Shown piece after piece: positions 18,469 to 26,390 of a DNA stretch of 64,000 nucleotides. The stretch is from contig DASWQY010000203.1 of NCBI GenBank assembly GCA_036403435.1, forward strand, positions 124,001 through 188,000, written 5' to 3'. The notes below the pieces were generated by a model. It was given only the letters and a program-made list of their open reading frames with translations, was not told the origin of the DNA and did not search any database. Numbering within the stretch: position 1 is the stretch's first letter; each line of letters opens with the position of its first letter. A program made the position numbers and the translations under genes. The DNA is from QHXM01 sp036403435. GTDB lineage: Bacteria; Acidobacteriota; Blastocatellia; Pyrinomonadales; Pyrinomonadaceae.

Positions 18469-20268
18469 CTAGTCCTCCTGGAACAGTCTTGAGAATGCGC
18501 TGCTGAGCGGAATCGCTTTCTCGCTCCCGCTGGCGCTTCTTCCTCTGCGGGCGCGAGGGCGTGTGTCGCGAGGGTAGTTCTTGATCGAAAGGGCCGTGCA
18601 TTCGTCACCCGTCGGGTCCGTCACGTCCGGCTTAGCCAGCGCGTAGAGTGCGCCGAGCTGGCCTTCCTCATTGTAAACGAGGCTAGCCACGTCTTCCAGC
18701 AACTCCTGTAGCCGCTCGTCTCTGCCCGGCCGCCTGGGCTGCTCGCCCGCGTCGCCGTCCGTGTAAAGCTTGCAGGGGTCACTCGAAGCACGACGCCGCG
18801 CTTCTTCGGCGTCCTCGTCCTTGCGAGTCTTGCGGAGCGTCGCGTCGAAATACTTGTCGAGGAACAGACGCCAGGAGGTCTCCTCGACTCTGTATCTTTC
18901 GTACTCGTCTAGAATCTGGCTGTCTTCCGACGGGCGCGACCACGGGAAGTAGAGGGACAGGCCGCGCGAGTATTGATGCGCCGGGCCGGCGAACTCGGCG
19001 CGCGTGATGATCTTCTCCTCCACCTTTTGGTCGTCGCCGCGCCTGGCCTCCCGCAGCTCCTCCTTCGTCAACTCGCCGATCACGCCGTTGCACGCGGCGA
19101 TGATTTTTCTGAGCAGCTCGCTCATGGTCCGCGACGGCACGTGCAGGCAGAGGTGCTCCTCGCACAGCCTGTTCAGGCAGAAGCAGAAGTCCGCGAGGTC
19201 CGTGTAGTTCTCGTTCCAGTAACTCTGCGACCTCCAGTGGGCCAGCAGGATGAGGTTCCTGACCAAACAACTGTCCAGCCCGGCTCTGAGCACTTCGGAC
19301 AAGCTCACGAGCGAAGGCTTGATCTCGGAGATTTTGCTCAGGTTGCAGAGGCAGAGGTCGTAGGAGTAGCCGGCGAGCAGGAAGTCTGCGCTGTTGTAGA
19401 GGCAGTAGTTGAAAATCTTCCCGAGCATCGCCTTCACGTCTATCTCCGCGCCGAAGCGGACGAGGTCGTTGAAGAGGCGGATTAGTATCTGGCGGTAAGG
19501 CCAGCTGCCGACGAAGGACGGCCCCTGCGACGCCAGCATATACCCGGCCGTGCCTTGCAATTCGTAGGCGACTTCGAGCGCGCTGACCGAGCAGCTGTGA
19601 AACCCGACCAACTCGAACCCGGAGTCCTGGCGCTTGACCTCGCGCGTGAAGTTGTTGAGGACCACGCCAAGCTCGACGAGCGAGAGCGAGTGCGCATCCG
19701 TGTGCTCGTCAACGTGTTCGTCGAAGAGGAAGATATCGTTGCCGACGACGACGCCGTGGCCGAGGATGAAGAGCATGTAGTGGCGCGCGGGGTACTGCTC
19801 GCGGCAGAACTTCAGGAAGTTCTCCAGCGACTGCCTGGGCGAAAGCTCCACGGAGCGGCCCCGACTCCCTTCCGCGCTCACGCTCCTGTCGTTGGGCGGG
19901 ATGGGCGGGCCGTACTCTATGTCCTCGTTCCTGTCCTCCAGGACTTCTTTAATCTCGTCGCGCAGCGGCCTCTCGTCGCGGTTCTTCTGGTCCCTCCAGA
20001 GCTTGTCTTCGAGCAGGTTTCGGACGAAGGGGTCGTTGCCCGCGAACCCTATGTTTGGCGCTCCGTGGCTCTTGAGCTTGTTAATCAGGTTAACGTCGAA
20101 GATGTGGGTCGGCGTGCCCGGAGTCTGCGGGTCGAACTGCGCGATGACGTTGGCCTCCGGGTGAAACCCTGCCTGCTTGAGCGCCTTGAGCTGCGAGACG
20201 ACGCCGGGGGCAAGCGGGTTGTCACTCGCCAGAAAAAACATCACCGTCCATTCCTTTTTTTCCGACAT
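18469..20268 (-). CDS. Clostripain-like (C11 family) cysteine peptidase
   Basis: A 599-residue soluble protein. The N-terminal strand KEWTVMFFLASDNPL, the catalytic His171 in FILGHGVVVG and Cys226 in GFHSCSVSALEVAYELQG match clan CD, family C11, peptidases related to caspases. The large C-terminal half is not recognised. No signal peptide is seen, so it is probably cytoplasmic. The ATG at 20268 follows TAGGAGG; an upstream extension of the frame has no ribosome site. It lies immediately upstream of the TPR-CHAT gene on the same strand and is probably co-transcribed with it. Confidence 0.85.
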   Translation of the reverse strand: MSEKKEWTVMFFLASDNPLAPGVVSQLKALKQAGFHPEANVIAQFDPQTPGTPTHIFDVNLINKLKSHGAPNIGFAGNDPFVRNLLEDKLWRDQKNRDERPLRDEIKEVLEDRNEDIEYGPPIPPNDRSVSAEGSRGRSVELSPRQSLENFLKFCREQYPARHYMLFILGHGVVVGNDIFLFDEHVDEHTDAHSLSLVELGVVLNNFTREVKRQDSGFELVGFHSCSVSALEVAYELQGTAGYMLASQGPSFVGSWPYRQILIRLFNDLVRFGAEIDVKAMLGKIFNYCLYNSADFLLAGYSYDLCLCNLSKISEIKPSLVSLSEVLRAGLDSCLVRNLILLAHWRSQSYWNENYTDLADFCFCLNRLCEEHLCLHVPSRTMSELLRKIIAACNGVIGELTKEELREARRGDDQKVEEKIITRAEFAGPAHQYSRGLSLYFPWSRPSEDSQILDEYERYRVEETSWRLFLDKYFDATLRKTRKDEDAEEARRRASSDPCKLYTDGDAGEQPRRPGRDERLQELLEDVASLVYNEEGQLGALYALAKPDVTDPTGDECTALSIKNYPRDTRPRARRGRSASGSEKAIPLSSAFSRLFQED

Positions 20269-20473
20269 GGTGAGTATCCTCCTAACAGTTTGGGGCCGAA
20301 AGAGCTCTCTATGAAGTAATGACTCACGGGCCGGAAATGTTTCTCCGGCGGGCGATTCGCGCGGCGCGCGGGTTTGAGAGAACGGCGCGCGCTTGCGCGG
20401 GCGGGCGCGGAAGGTGGAAGATAGCGTCACCCCGTTCAACCGACTTGCAGTGAGCGACCAGAGGTGTAGTGGC

Positions 20474-21070
20474 ATGACATCGGCAGGCAATGTCCATTCG
20501 GCAGACTTTCTCATCGGCAGGCCCGTCGTTTCGCGCGCGACGGCTAACATGCTGGGGCAGACGCACGACCTGCTGATTGACGTGGCGCGGGGCGCGCTCG
20601 CGGGCCTCTGCGTGCGGCTGCCCGACGCGACGTTGCGGCTGGTTGATTACGGTGAGATTTACAGCTTCGGCCCGGACGCCGTGATGATCAACGGCGACGC
20701 CTCGGCCGTGCCCGTCGAAGTTTCGCCGTTAAGAATTTTGCCGCTCGCGAAGAGTAATCTGGTGGGCGTGAGCGTGGTGACCGAAGGCGGGAGGCTCCTC
20801 GGGCAGATAGCGAATCTGTACGTGCACATGGCGGAGACCTTGCTCCTCGTCTACGAGGTGCGCGCGTCGCTGCTGGACAAGCTGCTGGGCCACGCGCTCT
20901 TCTTCCCTGCCACGCAGGCGCGCGCCATCTCGGCGGACTTCGCGCGCATCGTCGTTGCGGACGACACGCCCGAGAAGGCCGACCACAGCCTCGCCGCGCT
21001 CGCCGCGCGTCTCTTCGGCCCGCCCCCCAGAGAAGACCCCGTCGTCGTCGTCCGCACGCGCGGACACTGA
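20474..21070 (+). CDS. PRC-barrel domain protein
   Basis: A 198-residue protein. Two PRC-barrel-like segments are visible: residues about 9-80 (LIGRPVVSRATANMLGQTHD) and about 100-165 (LVGVSVVTEGGRLLGQIANLYV). PRC-barrels act in photosynthetic reaction centres, RimM and other RNA- or membrane-associated proteins. This arrangement resembles the stand-alone cytoplasmic type. The ATG at 20474 was chosen over the longer frame because homology-like sequence begins there. Confidence 0.72.
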   Translation: MTSAGNVHSADFLIGRPVVSRATANMLGQTHDLLIDVARGALAGLCVRLPDATLRLVDYGEIYSFGPDAVMINGDASAVPVEVSPLRILPLAKSNLVGVSVVTEGGRLLGQIANLYVHMAETLLLVYEVRASLLDKLLGHALFFPATQARAISADFARIVVADDTPEKADHSLAALAARLFGPPPREDPVVVVRTRGH

Positions 21071-21091
21071 CGATTGCGGGATGAGGATTTC

Positions 21092-21832
21092 TCAGTGCTT
21101 CTCGTCCGTGAGCATGATGCCGGTCGAGTCGCCCTGCTTGGTGATGATAGCGGTGACATCATCCATCGTGAAGATGACGGATTCTTCCTGTTCGATGGTC
21201 TGCTGCGGCTTCAGTTTCTCCTTGTACCACCTGACGACCTTGTCGAACGAATCCGAAGTCTGTAACTGAAGCACGTTGCCGCTGCCGTCGGGGTTACCCG
21301 TCACCTTCATCACAGTCTTAGCGCCGGGGTAAATAAGCGCGGGGCTGATGCCGACGCCTTCCGTGGCGGTCGGCGGCGGCTGCGGAGCCTGTGGCGGCGG
21401 TATCGGGGGCTGAATGGTTCCCGGCCCCGTCCTCACGATTGGCGGGGTGGCCGGCGTCGCCGCCGCCGCCGCCGGGCGCTTGCGCAAGCCTATCACGAGG
21501 CCCGTCACGATCAGCGCCAGGGCCGCGACGACGATGGCCCCGATCAACACCCAGTTCGTCGGCTTACGATTCGGTTCGAGGGCGCGGGCGGTCGGGTTGG
21601 CCTCCGATGGGAGGCGGTTCGTCGGCTGTGCCAGTCCGCCCGGAGGATGTTCGTAAACGCCCTGCGCGGGCGGCGGGGCCGGCGGGCGCTCCGACGTTTC
21701 CAGCAGGCGCGTCGTCCCCTCCGTCACGCTCTCGCGGTTGGATTGCGCGGCGGGCTGGCCGCAGTTTCGGCAGAACCGCGCCTCGACAGGGATTTCCGCG
21801 CCGCAACTTGTACACGCTACAGTCGGCTGCAT
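21092..21832 (-). CDS. Zinc-ribbon membrane protein
   Basis: A 246-residue protein. An N-terminal double-CxxC zinc ribbon (CTSCGAEIPVEARFCRNCG), a proline-rich linker, one transmembrane helix (about 90-112) and another proline-rich stretch precede a C-terminal folded domain of about 90 residues (GAKTVMKVTGNPDGSGNVLQ onwards). Function unknown; the layout resembles the zinc-ribbon membrane proteins frequent in this phylum. The ATG at 21832 is three codons inside the longest frame and neither has a strong ribosome site. Confidence 0.7.
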   Translation of the reverse strand: MQPTVACTSCGAEIPVEARFCRNCGQPAAQSNRESVTEGTTRLLETSERPPAPPPAQGVYEHPPGGLAQPTNRLPSEANPTARALEPNRKPTNWVLIGAIVVAALALIVTGLVIGLRKRPAAAAATPATPPIVRTGPGTIQPPIPPPQAPQPPPTATEGVGISPALIYPGAKTVMKVTGNPDGSGNVLQLQTSDSFDKVVRWYKEKLKPQQTIEQEESVIFTMDDVTAIITKQGDSTGIMLTDEKH

Positions 21833-22139
21833 AGCTGACAACAATAGATGAGCTTCCGCCTGCGCGCAAGCGGCGGCTTTTACCGTCGCGGGCGCGAGTT
21901 AATTTATATTGCTTTCAGACGGATTCTGGAATATTTTAACGAGTGCGGCTTCTCGTCGTGAGGGGGCCGCAGGCAGGCTGTGAACAAGCGATGCAGGTAG
22001 TTCCCCGATCAGCAACCCACGCGGCGATGAAAGAATAGTCCCCGGCCCATCTCACACGCGCCCGCTCTCAATTTCTCAAGCCGCGACAGTCTCAGCCACG
22101 GAAGTGAGGCTCGGTCCCCCACGGTGACGCGCGAAAGCT
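21833..22139. other. Intergenic region between divergent genes
   Basis: About 300 bases between the zinc-ribbon gene and a PilZ gene. It includes an AT-rich patch with TTGCTT (21909-21914), a 17-base spacer and TATTTT (21932-21937) on the plus strand, a weak promoter candidate with a leader near 200 bases. No coding potential is seen. Confidence 0.4.
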
Positions 22140-22487
22140 ATGAACGACGAACGCAGGAAAAATGATCGCGTGAAGGTGAGCCTACAAGCCACCTGGGAGG
22201 GCGTGCTGACCATCCTCAAGGGCGAGGTGGTTGACCTCAGCTCGACCGGGTGCTTCATCCTGACGAACGACCAGGTGACGCTGGGCGAGCTGATCAGATT
22301 GGAAATCCAGCAGCCCAGGGAAGGCGTCCTCTACCTCTGGGCCGAGGTCGTCTACCAGATGTCGGAGATAGGCTTCGGCGTGCGCTTCACGGGCGCGGAC
22401 GAGAAGGAGATGAAGCGCCTCGAATGGCTGGTCAAGGCCGAGCTGATGCGCGCCAAAAGACACGACCGCGGCATCCGCGTGCGCTAG
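22140..22487 (+). CDS. PilZ-domain protein
   Basis: A 115-residue probable c-di-GMP-binding protein: ERRKNDRVKVSLQATWE supplies the arginine motif, and VDLSSTGCFIL matches D/NxSxxG. GFGVRFTG is the typical late strand of the barrel. No partner gene is evident. It is one of three single-domain PilZ proteins in the window. Confidence 0.87.
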   Translation: MNDERRKNDRVKVSLQATWEGVLTILKGEVVDLSSTGCFILTNDQVTLGELIRLEIQQPREGVLYLWAEVVYQMSEIGFGVRFTGADEKEMKRLEWLVKAELMRAKRHDRGIRVR

Positions 22488-22564
22488 ACGAAACACGAAC
22501 CCACACGAAGAGACGCGGAGTAAGGAGTCGAGCCTACTTCGCGTCTCTTCGCGTTATTTCGTGG
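22488..22564. repeat. Palindromic intergenic repeat, CACGAA class
   Basis: The repeat begins directly after the PilZ TAG stop. GAAGAGACGCG (22507-22517) pairs with CGCGTCTCTTC (22540-22550), flanked by ACGAAACACGAA and TTTCGTGG words. Confidence 0.7.
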
Positions 22565-22670
22565 CCCATTTTTCCCAGGCTCTGCTATAGTCGCGGGCGG
22601 TCATTCAGAGTCGCTGTCACACGTCAAGCGGGAAACTTTCTCGGCCGCGTCCGCGGTTTTAAGAAGACAC

Positions 22671-24038
22671 TTGCAGCCCGAGCCCGAAGTCTCATCGGCC
22701 GCCGTTGCGGCCCAGCGCGTGCGCCTGCTGCGCGTGCTCGGCGTCGGCTTCGGCCTCGCCGTCATCATCGGCAACACCATCGGCTCTGGAATCCTCGGCA
22801 CGCCGGGCAAGGTGGCCGCGTGGCTGCCGAACCTCTGGCTGTTCTTCGGCGTCTGGGTGGTGGGCGGGCTCTACGCGCTGCTCGGCGCGATCTCGCTCGC
22901 GGAATTAGGCACGATGATTCCGCGCTCGGGCGGGCAATACGTCTTCGCGCGCCGCGCGCTTGGCCCTTTCGCCGGCTTCGTCGTCGGGTGGAGCGACTGG
23001 CTCTCGACGTGCGGCTCGACCGCGGCCGTCTCCATCCTGATAGGCGACTACGCGGGCGTGCTCTTTCCCGCGCTCGCGGGCCGCAGCGTCGCGGTCGCAT
23101 TAGCCATCACGACGGCCACCGCCATCTTGCAGTGGCGCGGGATTCACTGGGGCAGCCGCTTCCAGAACCTGTCCAGCCTCTTCAAAGCCCTGGCCTTCGT
23201 CGCGCTCGTCGCGGCCTGCTTCATCCTCGGCGGCGGCGCGCGGGAAACTGGCACACAACCGGCCGCGCCCGCGGCCGCCGCGCTCTCGCTCCCGTTCGCG
23301 CTGGTGCTGGCGCTTCAGGCAGTCGTCTATACCTACGACGGCTGGTCGGGCGTGATCTACTTCTCGGAAGAGGTGCGCGAGCCGGGGCGCAACATCCCGC
23401 GCGCGCTCTTCGGCGGCGTCCTGCTGATCATAGCCATCTATCTGCTCGTCAACCTGGCGCTCGTTTACGTGCTGCCGCTCCGGCGACTCGCGGGCGACGA
23501 CCTCGCGCTGGGCACGGCCGCCGAGGCGGTCTTCGGCCTCTACGGCGACACGCTTTTCAGGTCGTTGATGGCCGTCTCGATGCTGAGCGGCATTAACGCC
23601 TTCCACCTGATGGCGACGCGCGTGCTGTTCGCCATGAGCCGCGACCGGCTGGGCGCGGACGCGGCCGTGAAGGTCAACCGCGGCGGGACGCCGACCGTGG
23701 CGCTGTTTGCGAGCGCGGCCGTTGCGGTCCTCTTCATCGTCGGCGGGGAAAAATTCGAGACGGTCATCAACGCCCTGGCCTTCTTCTTCGTCGCCAACTA
23801 CACGATGTCATTCATCTCCGTCTTCGTGCTCCGGCGGCGCGAGCCCGAACGCGAGCGGCCTTACCGCGCCTGGGGCTATCCGTGGACGACCGGGCTCGCG
23901 CTCCTGGGCTCCCTCGCCTTCCTCGCCGGCGCGGTCGCGGCCGACCTCGCCGGCGGCACGCGCAGCAGCCTTTACGCGCTGCTGATGTTGGCAATGAGCT
24001 ACCCTGCTTACCTTTTGCTGCGCCGGTTTTCAAGCTGA
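22671..24038 (+). CDS. APC-superfamily amino-acid permease
   Basis: Inner-membrane secondary transporter of 455 residues with about twelve hydrophobic helices. The first helix carries GFGLAVIIGNTIGSGILGTP, the unwound glycine motif of APC transporters, followed by LSLAELGTMIPRSGGQYVF-like sequence (here ISLAELGTMIPRSGGQYVF). A conserved GWSGVIYFSEEVREPGRNIPRAL segment, longer than quoted, lies mid-protein near residue 225. The substrate cannot be deduced. The start codon is TTG with no clear ribosome site. A strong hairpin terminator follows. Confidence 0.92.
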   Translation: MQPEPEVSSAAVAAQRVRLLRVLGVGFGLAVIIGNTIGSGILGTPGKVAAWLPNLWLFFGVWVVGGLYALLGAISLAELGTMIPRSGGQYVFARRALGPFAGFVVGWSDWLSTCGSTAAVSILIGDYAGVLFPALAGRSVAVALAITTATAILQWRGIHWGSRFQNLSSLFKALAFVALVAACFILGGGARETGTQPAAPAAAALSLPFALVLALQAVVYTYDGWSGVIYFSEEVREPGRNIPRALFGGVLLIIAIYLLVNLALVYVLPLRRLAGDDLALGTAAEAVFGLYGDTLFRSLMAVSMLSGINAFHLMATRVLFAMSRDRLGADAAVKVNRGGTPTVALFASAAVAVLFIVGGEKFETVINALAFFFVANYTMSFISVFVLRRREPERERPYRAWGYPWTTGLALLGSLAFLAGAVAADLAGGTRSSLYALLMLAMSYPAYLLLRRFSS

Positions 24039-24062
24039 GTTATCTCAGGCTCAAAACGACCA

Positions 24063-24087
24063 GGGCAGCCCTTGAACCGGGCTGCCC
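24063..24087. terminator. Hairpin terminator between convergent genes
   Basis: A perfect 9-bp stem, GGGCAGCCC / GGGCTGCCC, with a 7-base loop, between the permease and the methyltransferase, which point toward each other. Confidence 0.8.
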
Positions 24088-24119
24088 TCATCTTTACGCC
24101 GTCGAGTTTAAGAGTCGCT

Positions 24120-25178
24120 TCAGCTTCTGCCCCTGACGGCCTCGATGATGCTGACGGGCGATTTGGTCTGGATGATGCGCGTCAGGCGCAGGCCGGCGGC
24201 CGAGAGCAGGTCGCTGTACTCCCTGGCCGTGCGCTCGACGCCGCCCGGCGAGACGAGCATTTCCAGGTCCACGAGCTTGCTCAAGTGCGGCTCGTTGCCT
24301 TCGGGGACGACGACCTCGACGAGCAAGACCTTGCCGTCGCGCTTCATCGCCTCGTTGACGTTCCGCAGGATCATAACGGCGCGCTCGTCGTCCCAATCGT
24401 GGATGATGCTCTTCATCATGTAGAGGTCTGCGGCCGCGGGCACGCGCGCGAAGAAGTCGCCCGAGACTTTCTCGACCCTGTCGGAGACGCCCTCGCGTTC
24501 GAGCAGCTGACCCGCGCCCTCTATGACCGGCTGCACGTCGAAGAGGACGCCACGGGCCGCCGGGTTCGCCTTCAGGACTTGCGCGAGCAGGTAGCCGTGG
24601 CCGCCCGCTATGTCCGCGACTGTGCCAATCCCTGAGAAGTCGTAAGCCTCCACGACCGCCGGGGCCGTGGCGACCGACATGTCCGTCATGGCGCGGTTGA
24701 AAATCTCCGCCTGCGCGGGGTTGACGGCGAAGTAGTCGAAGACCTCGCCGCCGTGGACGTGGCCCCAGGCGGGCTTGCCCGCGCGCACGCTGTAAAGCAT
24801 GTCGCCCCAGACTCTCCAGTGCCACTCCTCGCCCATGAAGATGATGCCGTTGCGCACCGAGTTCGGCGCGTCGGCGCGCAAGGGCTCCGCGAGCGGCGTC
24901 AGGGCGAAGACCTTCGGGTCGGTCTCCTCGAAGATGCCCGCGCTCGCCAGGCTGCGCAGCACGCGGTAGAGCGCGTGCCGGTTGGTCTCGGTCGCCGCGG
25001 CCAATTCCGCGATGGTCTTCGGTTTCTCCGCGAGCAAGTCCGCCACCCCGAGCTTGGCCGCGACGTAAACGGCCTGCGTCATCAACGCGCCGAAGGCCAA
25101 CTGTGTCAGGACGGCTTCGGGCGGAAGAGGCTGTTCGGCGGCGCTCGCTTTTTCAGCGGCGGCTTGCGGTGTGCTCAT
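24120..25178 (-). CDS. SAM-dependent O-methyltransferase (Methyltransf_2 type)
   Basis: A 352-residue enzyme of the small-molecule O-methyltransferase family. An N-terminal winged-helix dimerisation domain (about 20-100, with TIAELAAATETNRHALYRVL) is followed by a Rossmann domain with the SAM motif VADIAGGHGYLLAQVL, the acidic residue in LFDVQPVI and the catalytic-region signature MMKSIIHDWDDERAVMIL. These enzymes methylate hydroxyls of aromatic or polyketide metabolites; the acceptor is unknown. I chose the ATG at 25178, which has AGGAG upstream, over one 14 codons earlier. No biosynthetic cluster surrounds it. Confidence 0.9.
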   Translation of the reverse strand: MSTPQAAAEKASAAEQPLPPEAVLTQLAFGALMTQAVYVAAKLGVADLLAEKPKTIAELAAATETNRHALYRVLRSLASAGIFEETDPKVFALTPLAEPLRADAPNSVRNGIIFMGEEWHWRVWGDMLYSVRAGKPAWGHVHGGEVFDYFAVNPAQAEIFNRAMTDMSVATAPAVVEAYDFSGIGTVADIAGGHGYLLAQVLKANPAARGVLFDVQPVIEGAGQLLEREGVSDRVEKVSGDFFARVPAAADLYMMKSIIHDWDDERAVMILRNVNEAMKRDGKVLLVEVVVPEGNEPHLSKLVDLEMLVSPGGVERTAREYSDLLSAAGLRLTRIIQTKSPVSIIEAVRGRS

Positions 25179-25734
25179 TGTTCTGGTTTCTCCTGCTGAA
25201 GTGTTAAGAGGTGCGCTCATAGCTTAAGTTCCCGCCGAAGTCAGCCGCGCATCGCCAACGCCCTCGTGCGCGGCTGACTTCTTTCGCCCCCACCTACTAA
25301 CGCGCAACCCGCGGCGGAAATGGATCAGGGAGAGGAAAGTTTTAAGGTGCCTACGCCGGCGCGTTCAGGGCTGCGATTACGAGGAGGATGGCGGCGACGG
25401 CCAGGGCCATCAGGCTGCGGCGCGTCCGCGCGGCTAAAGTGTTCGGGGTTGACATGACCTTTTTCCCCGTCCGCTCTTGCGAGAATTTAAGAGTTAGAAT
25501 TGCCGTCGAGCGTGCATCTCGGCCGCGCCCGCGGCCATCAAACCCGCTCTCACTTTCTAACGCGCGCGGCGACGGCGAAAGGTATCAGGGCCGTCCGATT
25601 TTTGTTTTCAGGCGGGCCGAGGAGGTTCGGGCGCGCGGCCGCGGGATTGGGGCGACGCTTCGGGGTTTTCCGGCGCGGGCGGTTTTGTTTATACTTGTCG
25701 TCGCCTACACTGTGCTTCCGAGAGGTCAGAAACT
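25179..25734. other. Long intergenic region with one small ORF
   Basis: About 550 bases between the methyltransferase and the ECF sigma gene, which are divergent. Apart from the 34-codon ORF at 25351-25455, I see nothing coding. A longer plus-strand frame across 25388-25777 is arginine-rich without structure and overlaps the sigma gene, so it was left out. Confidence 0.5.
25351..25455 (-). CDS. Possible 34-residue single-pass membrane peptide
   Basis: ATG at 25455, stop TAG at 25351. A short polar, basic N-terminus (MSTPNTLAARTRRS) is followed by one hydrophobic helix (LMALAVAAILLVIAALNAPA). The upstream sequence GGAAAAAGG could serve as a weak ribosome site. This charge pattern is typical of genuine small membrane proteins, but composition alone could produce it. 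Confidence 0.35.
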   Translation of the reverse strand: MSTPNTLAARTRRSLMALAVAAILLVIAALNAPA

Positions 25735-26307
25735 TTGCAAATTGACCAGGGAATGGAGAGCATCACCCAGCTGCTGATAGAGGTGACGAACCGCAACAGC
25801 GCGGCCGTTGACGCGCTGCTGCCGCTCATCTACGATGAGCTGCGAAGCCTGGCGGCGAATTACCTGCGCCGCGAGCGCCCGGACCACACGCTCCAGCCGA
25901 CCGCGCTCGTGCACGAGGCGTACCTGCGGATGGTTGACCAGACGCAGGTCAACTGGCAGAACCGCGCACACTTTTTCGGCGTGGCGGCGCAGATGATGCG
26001 CCGCATCCTGGTTGACCACGCGCGGGCGCACACGGCCGAGAAGCGCGGGTCGGATTTTCAGAAGCTCTCCCTGGACGAAAACATTGACAAGACGGTCGAG
26101 CGCAGCGCCGAGCTGATCGCGCTGGACGACGCGCTCCATGAGCTGGCCGAGATGGACGAGCAGAAGAGCCGCATCGTCGAGCTGCGCTTCTTCGGCGGAC
26201 TCTCCATCGAGGAGACGGCCGAAGTCCTCGGCGTCAGCGCCCCCACCGTCAAGCGCCAGTGGCGCATGGCGAAAGCCTGGCTCTACGGACAAGTGCAAAG
26301 ACAATGA
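25735..26307 (+). CDS. ECF-type sigma-70 factor
   Basis: A 190-residue RNA polymerase sigma factor. Region 2 contains YDELRSLAANYLRRERPDHT and LVHEAYLRM; region 4 contains IVELRFFGGLSIEETAEVLG and a helix-turn-helix SAPTVKRQWRMAKAWL. The sequence matches the ECF-like group frequent in Acidobacteriota and Planctomycetes that pairs with PknB-type kinases. The TTG at 25735 has AGAGGT eight bases upstream; the ATG at 25753 is an alternative with poor spacing. The next gene on the same strand is a giant Ser/Thr kinase, its probable regulatory partner. Confidence 0.9.
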   Translation: MQIDQGMESITQLLIEVTNRNSAAVDALLPLIYDELRSLAANYLRRERPDHTLQPTALVHEAYLRMVDQTQVNWQNRAHFFGVAAQMMRRILVDHARAHTAEKRGSDFQKLSLDENIDKTVERSAELIALDDALHELAEMDEQKSRIVELRFFGGLSIEETAEVLGVSAPTVKRQWRMAKAWLYGQVQRQ

Positions 26308-26388
26308 TGAAGGCGGAATGATGAATGCGGAATTAAAATGCCGCTGTCTTTCATTCATCATTCATCATTCCGCACTCATCATTCCGTT
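26303..26388. repeat. Palindromic intergenic repeat, GAATGATGAATGCG class
   Basis: The left side reiterates GAATGATGAATGCGGAAT from within the TGA stop of the sigma gene. The right side reiterates ATTCATCATTCATCATTCCG and stops two to three bases before the kinase ATG. Sister copies: 35576, 45078, 55944 and 59913. Confidence 0.75.
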
Positions 26389-26390
26389 TT

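Noticed and set aside
25388..25777. Plus-strand frame upstream of the ECF gene
   Set aside because: Overlaps the ECF sigma start in another frame, no ribosome site, arginine/proline-rich.
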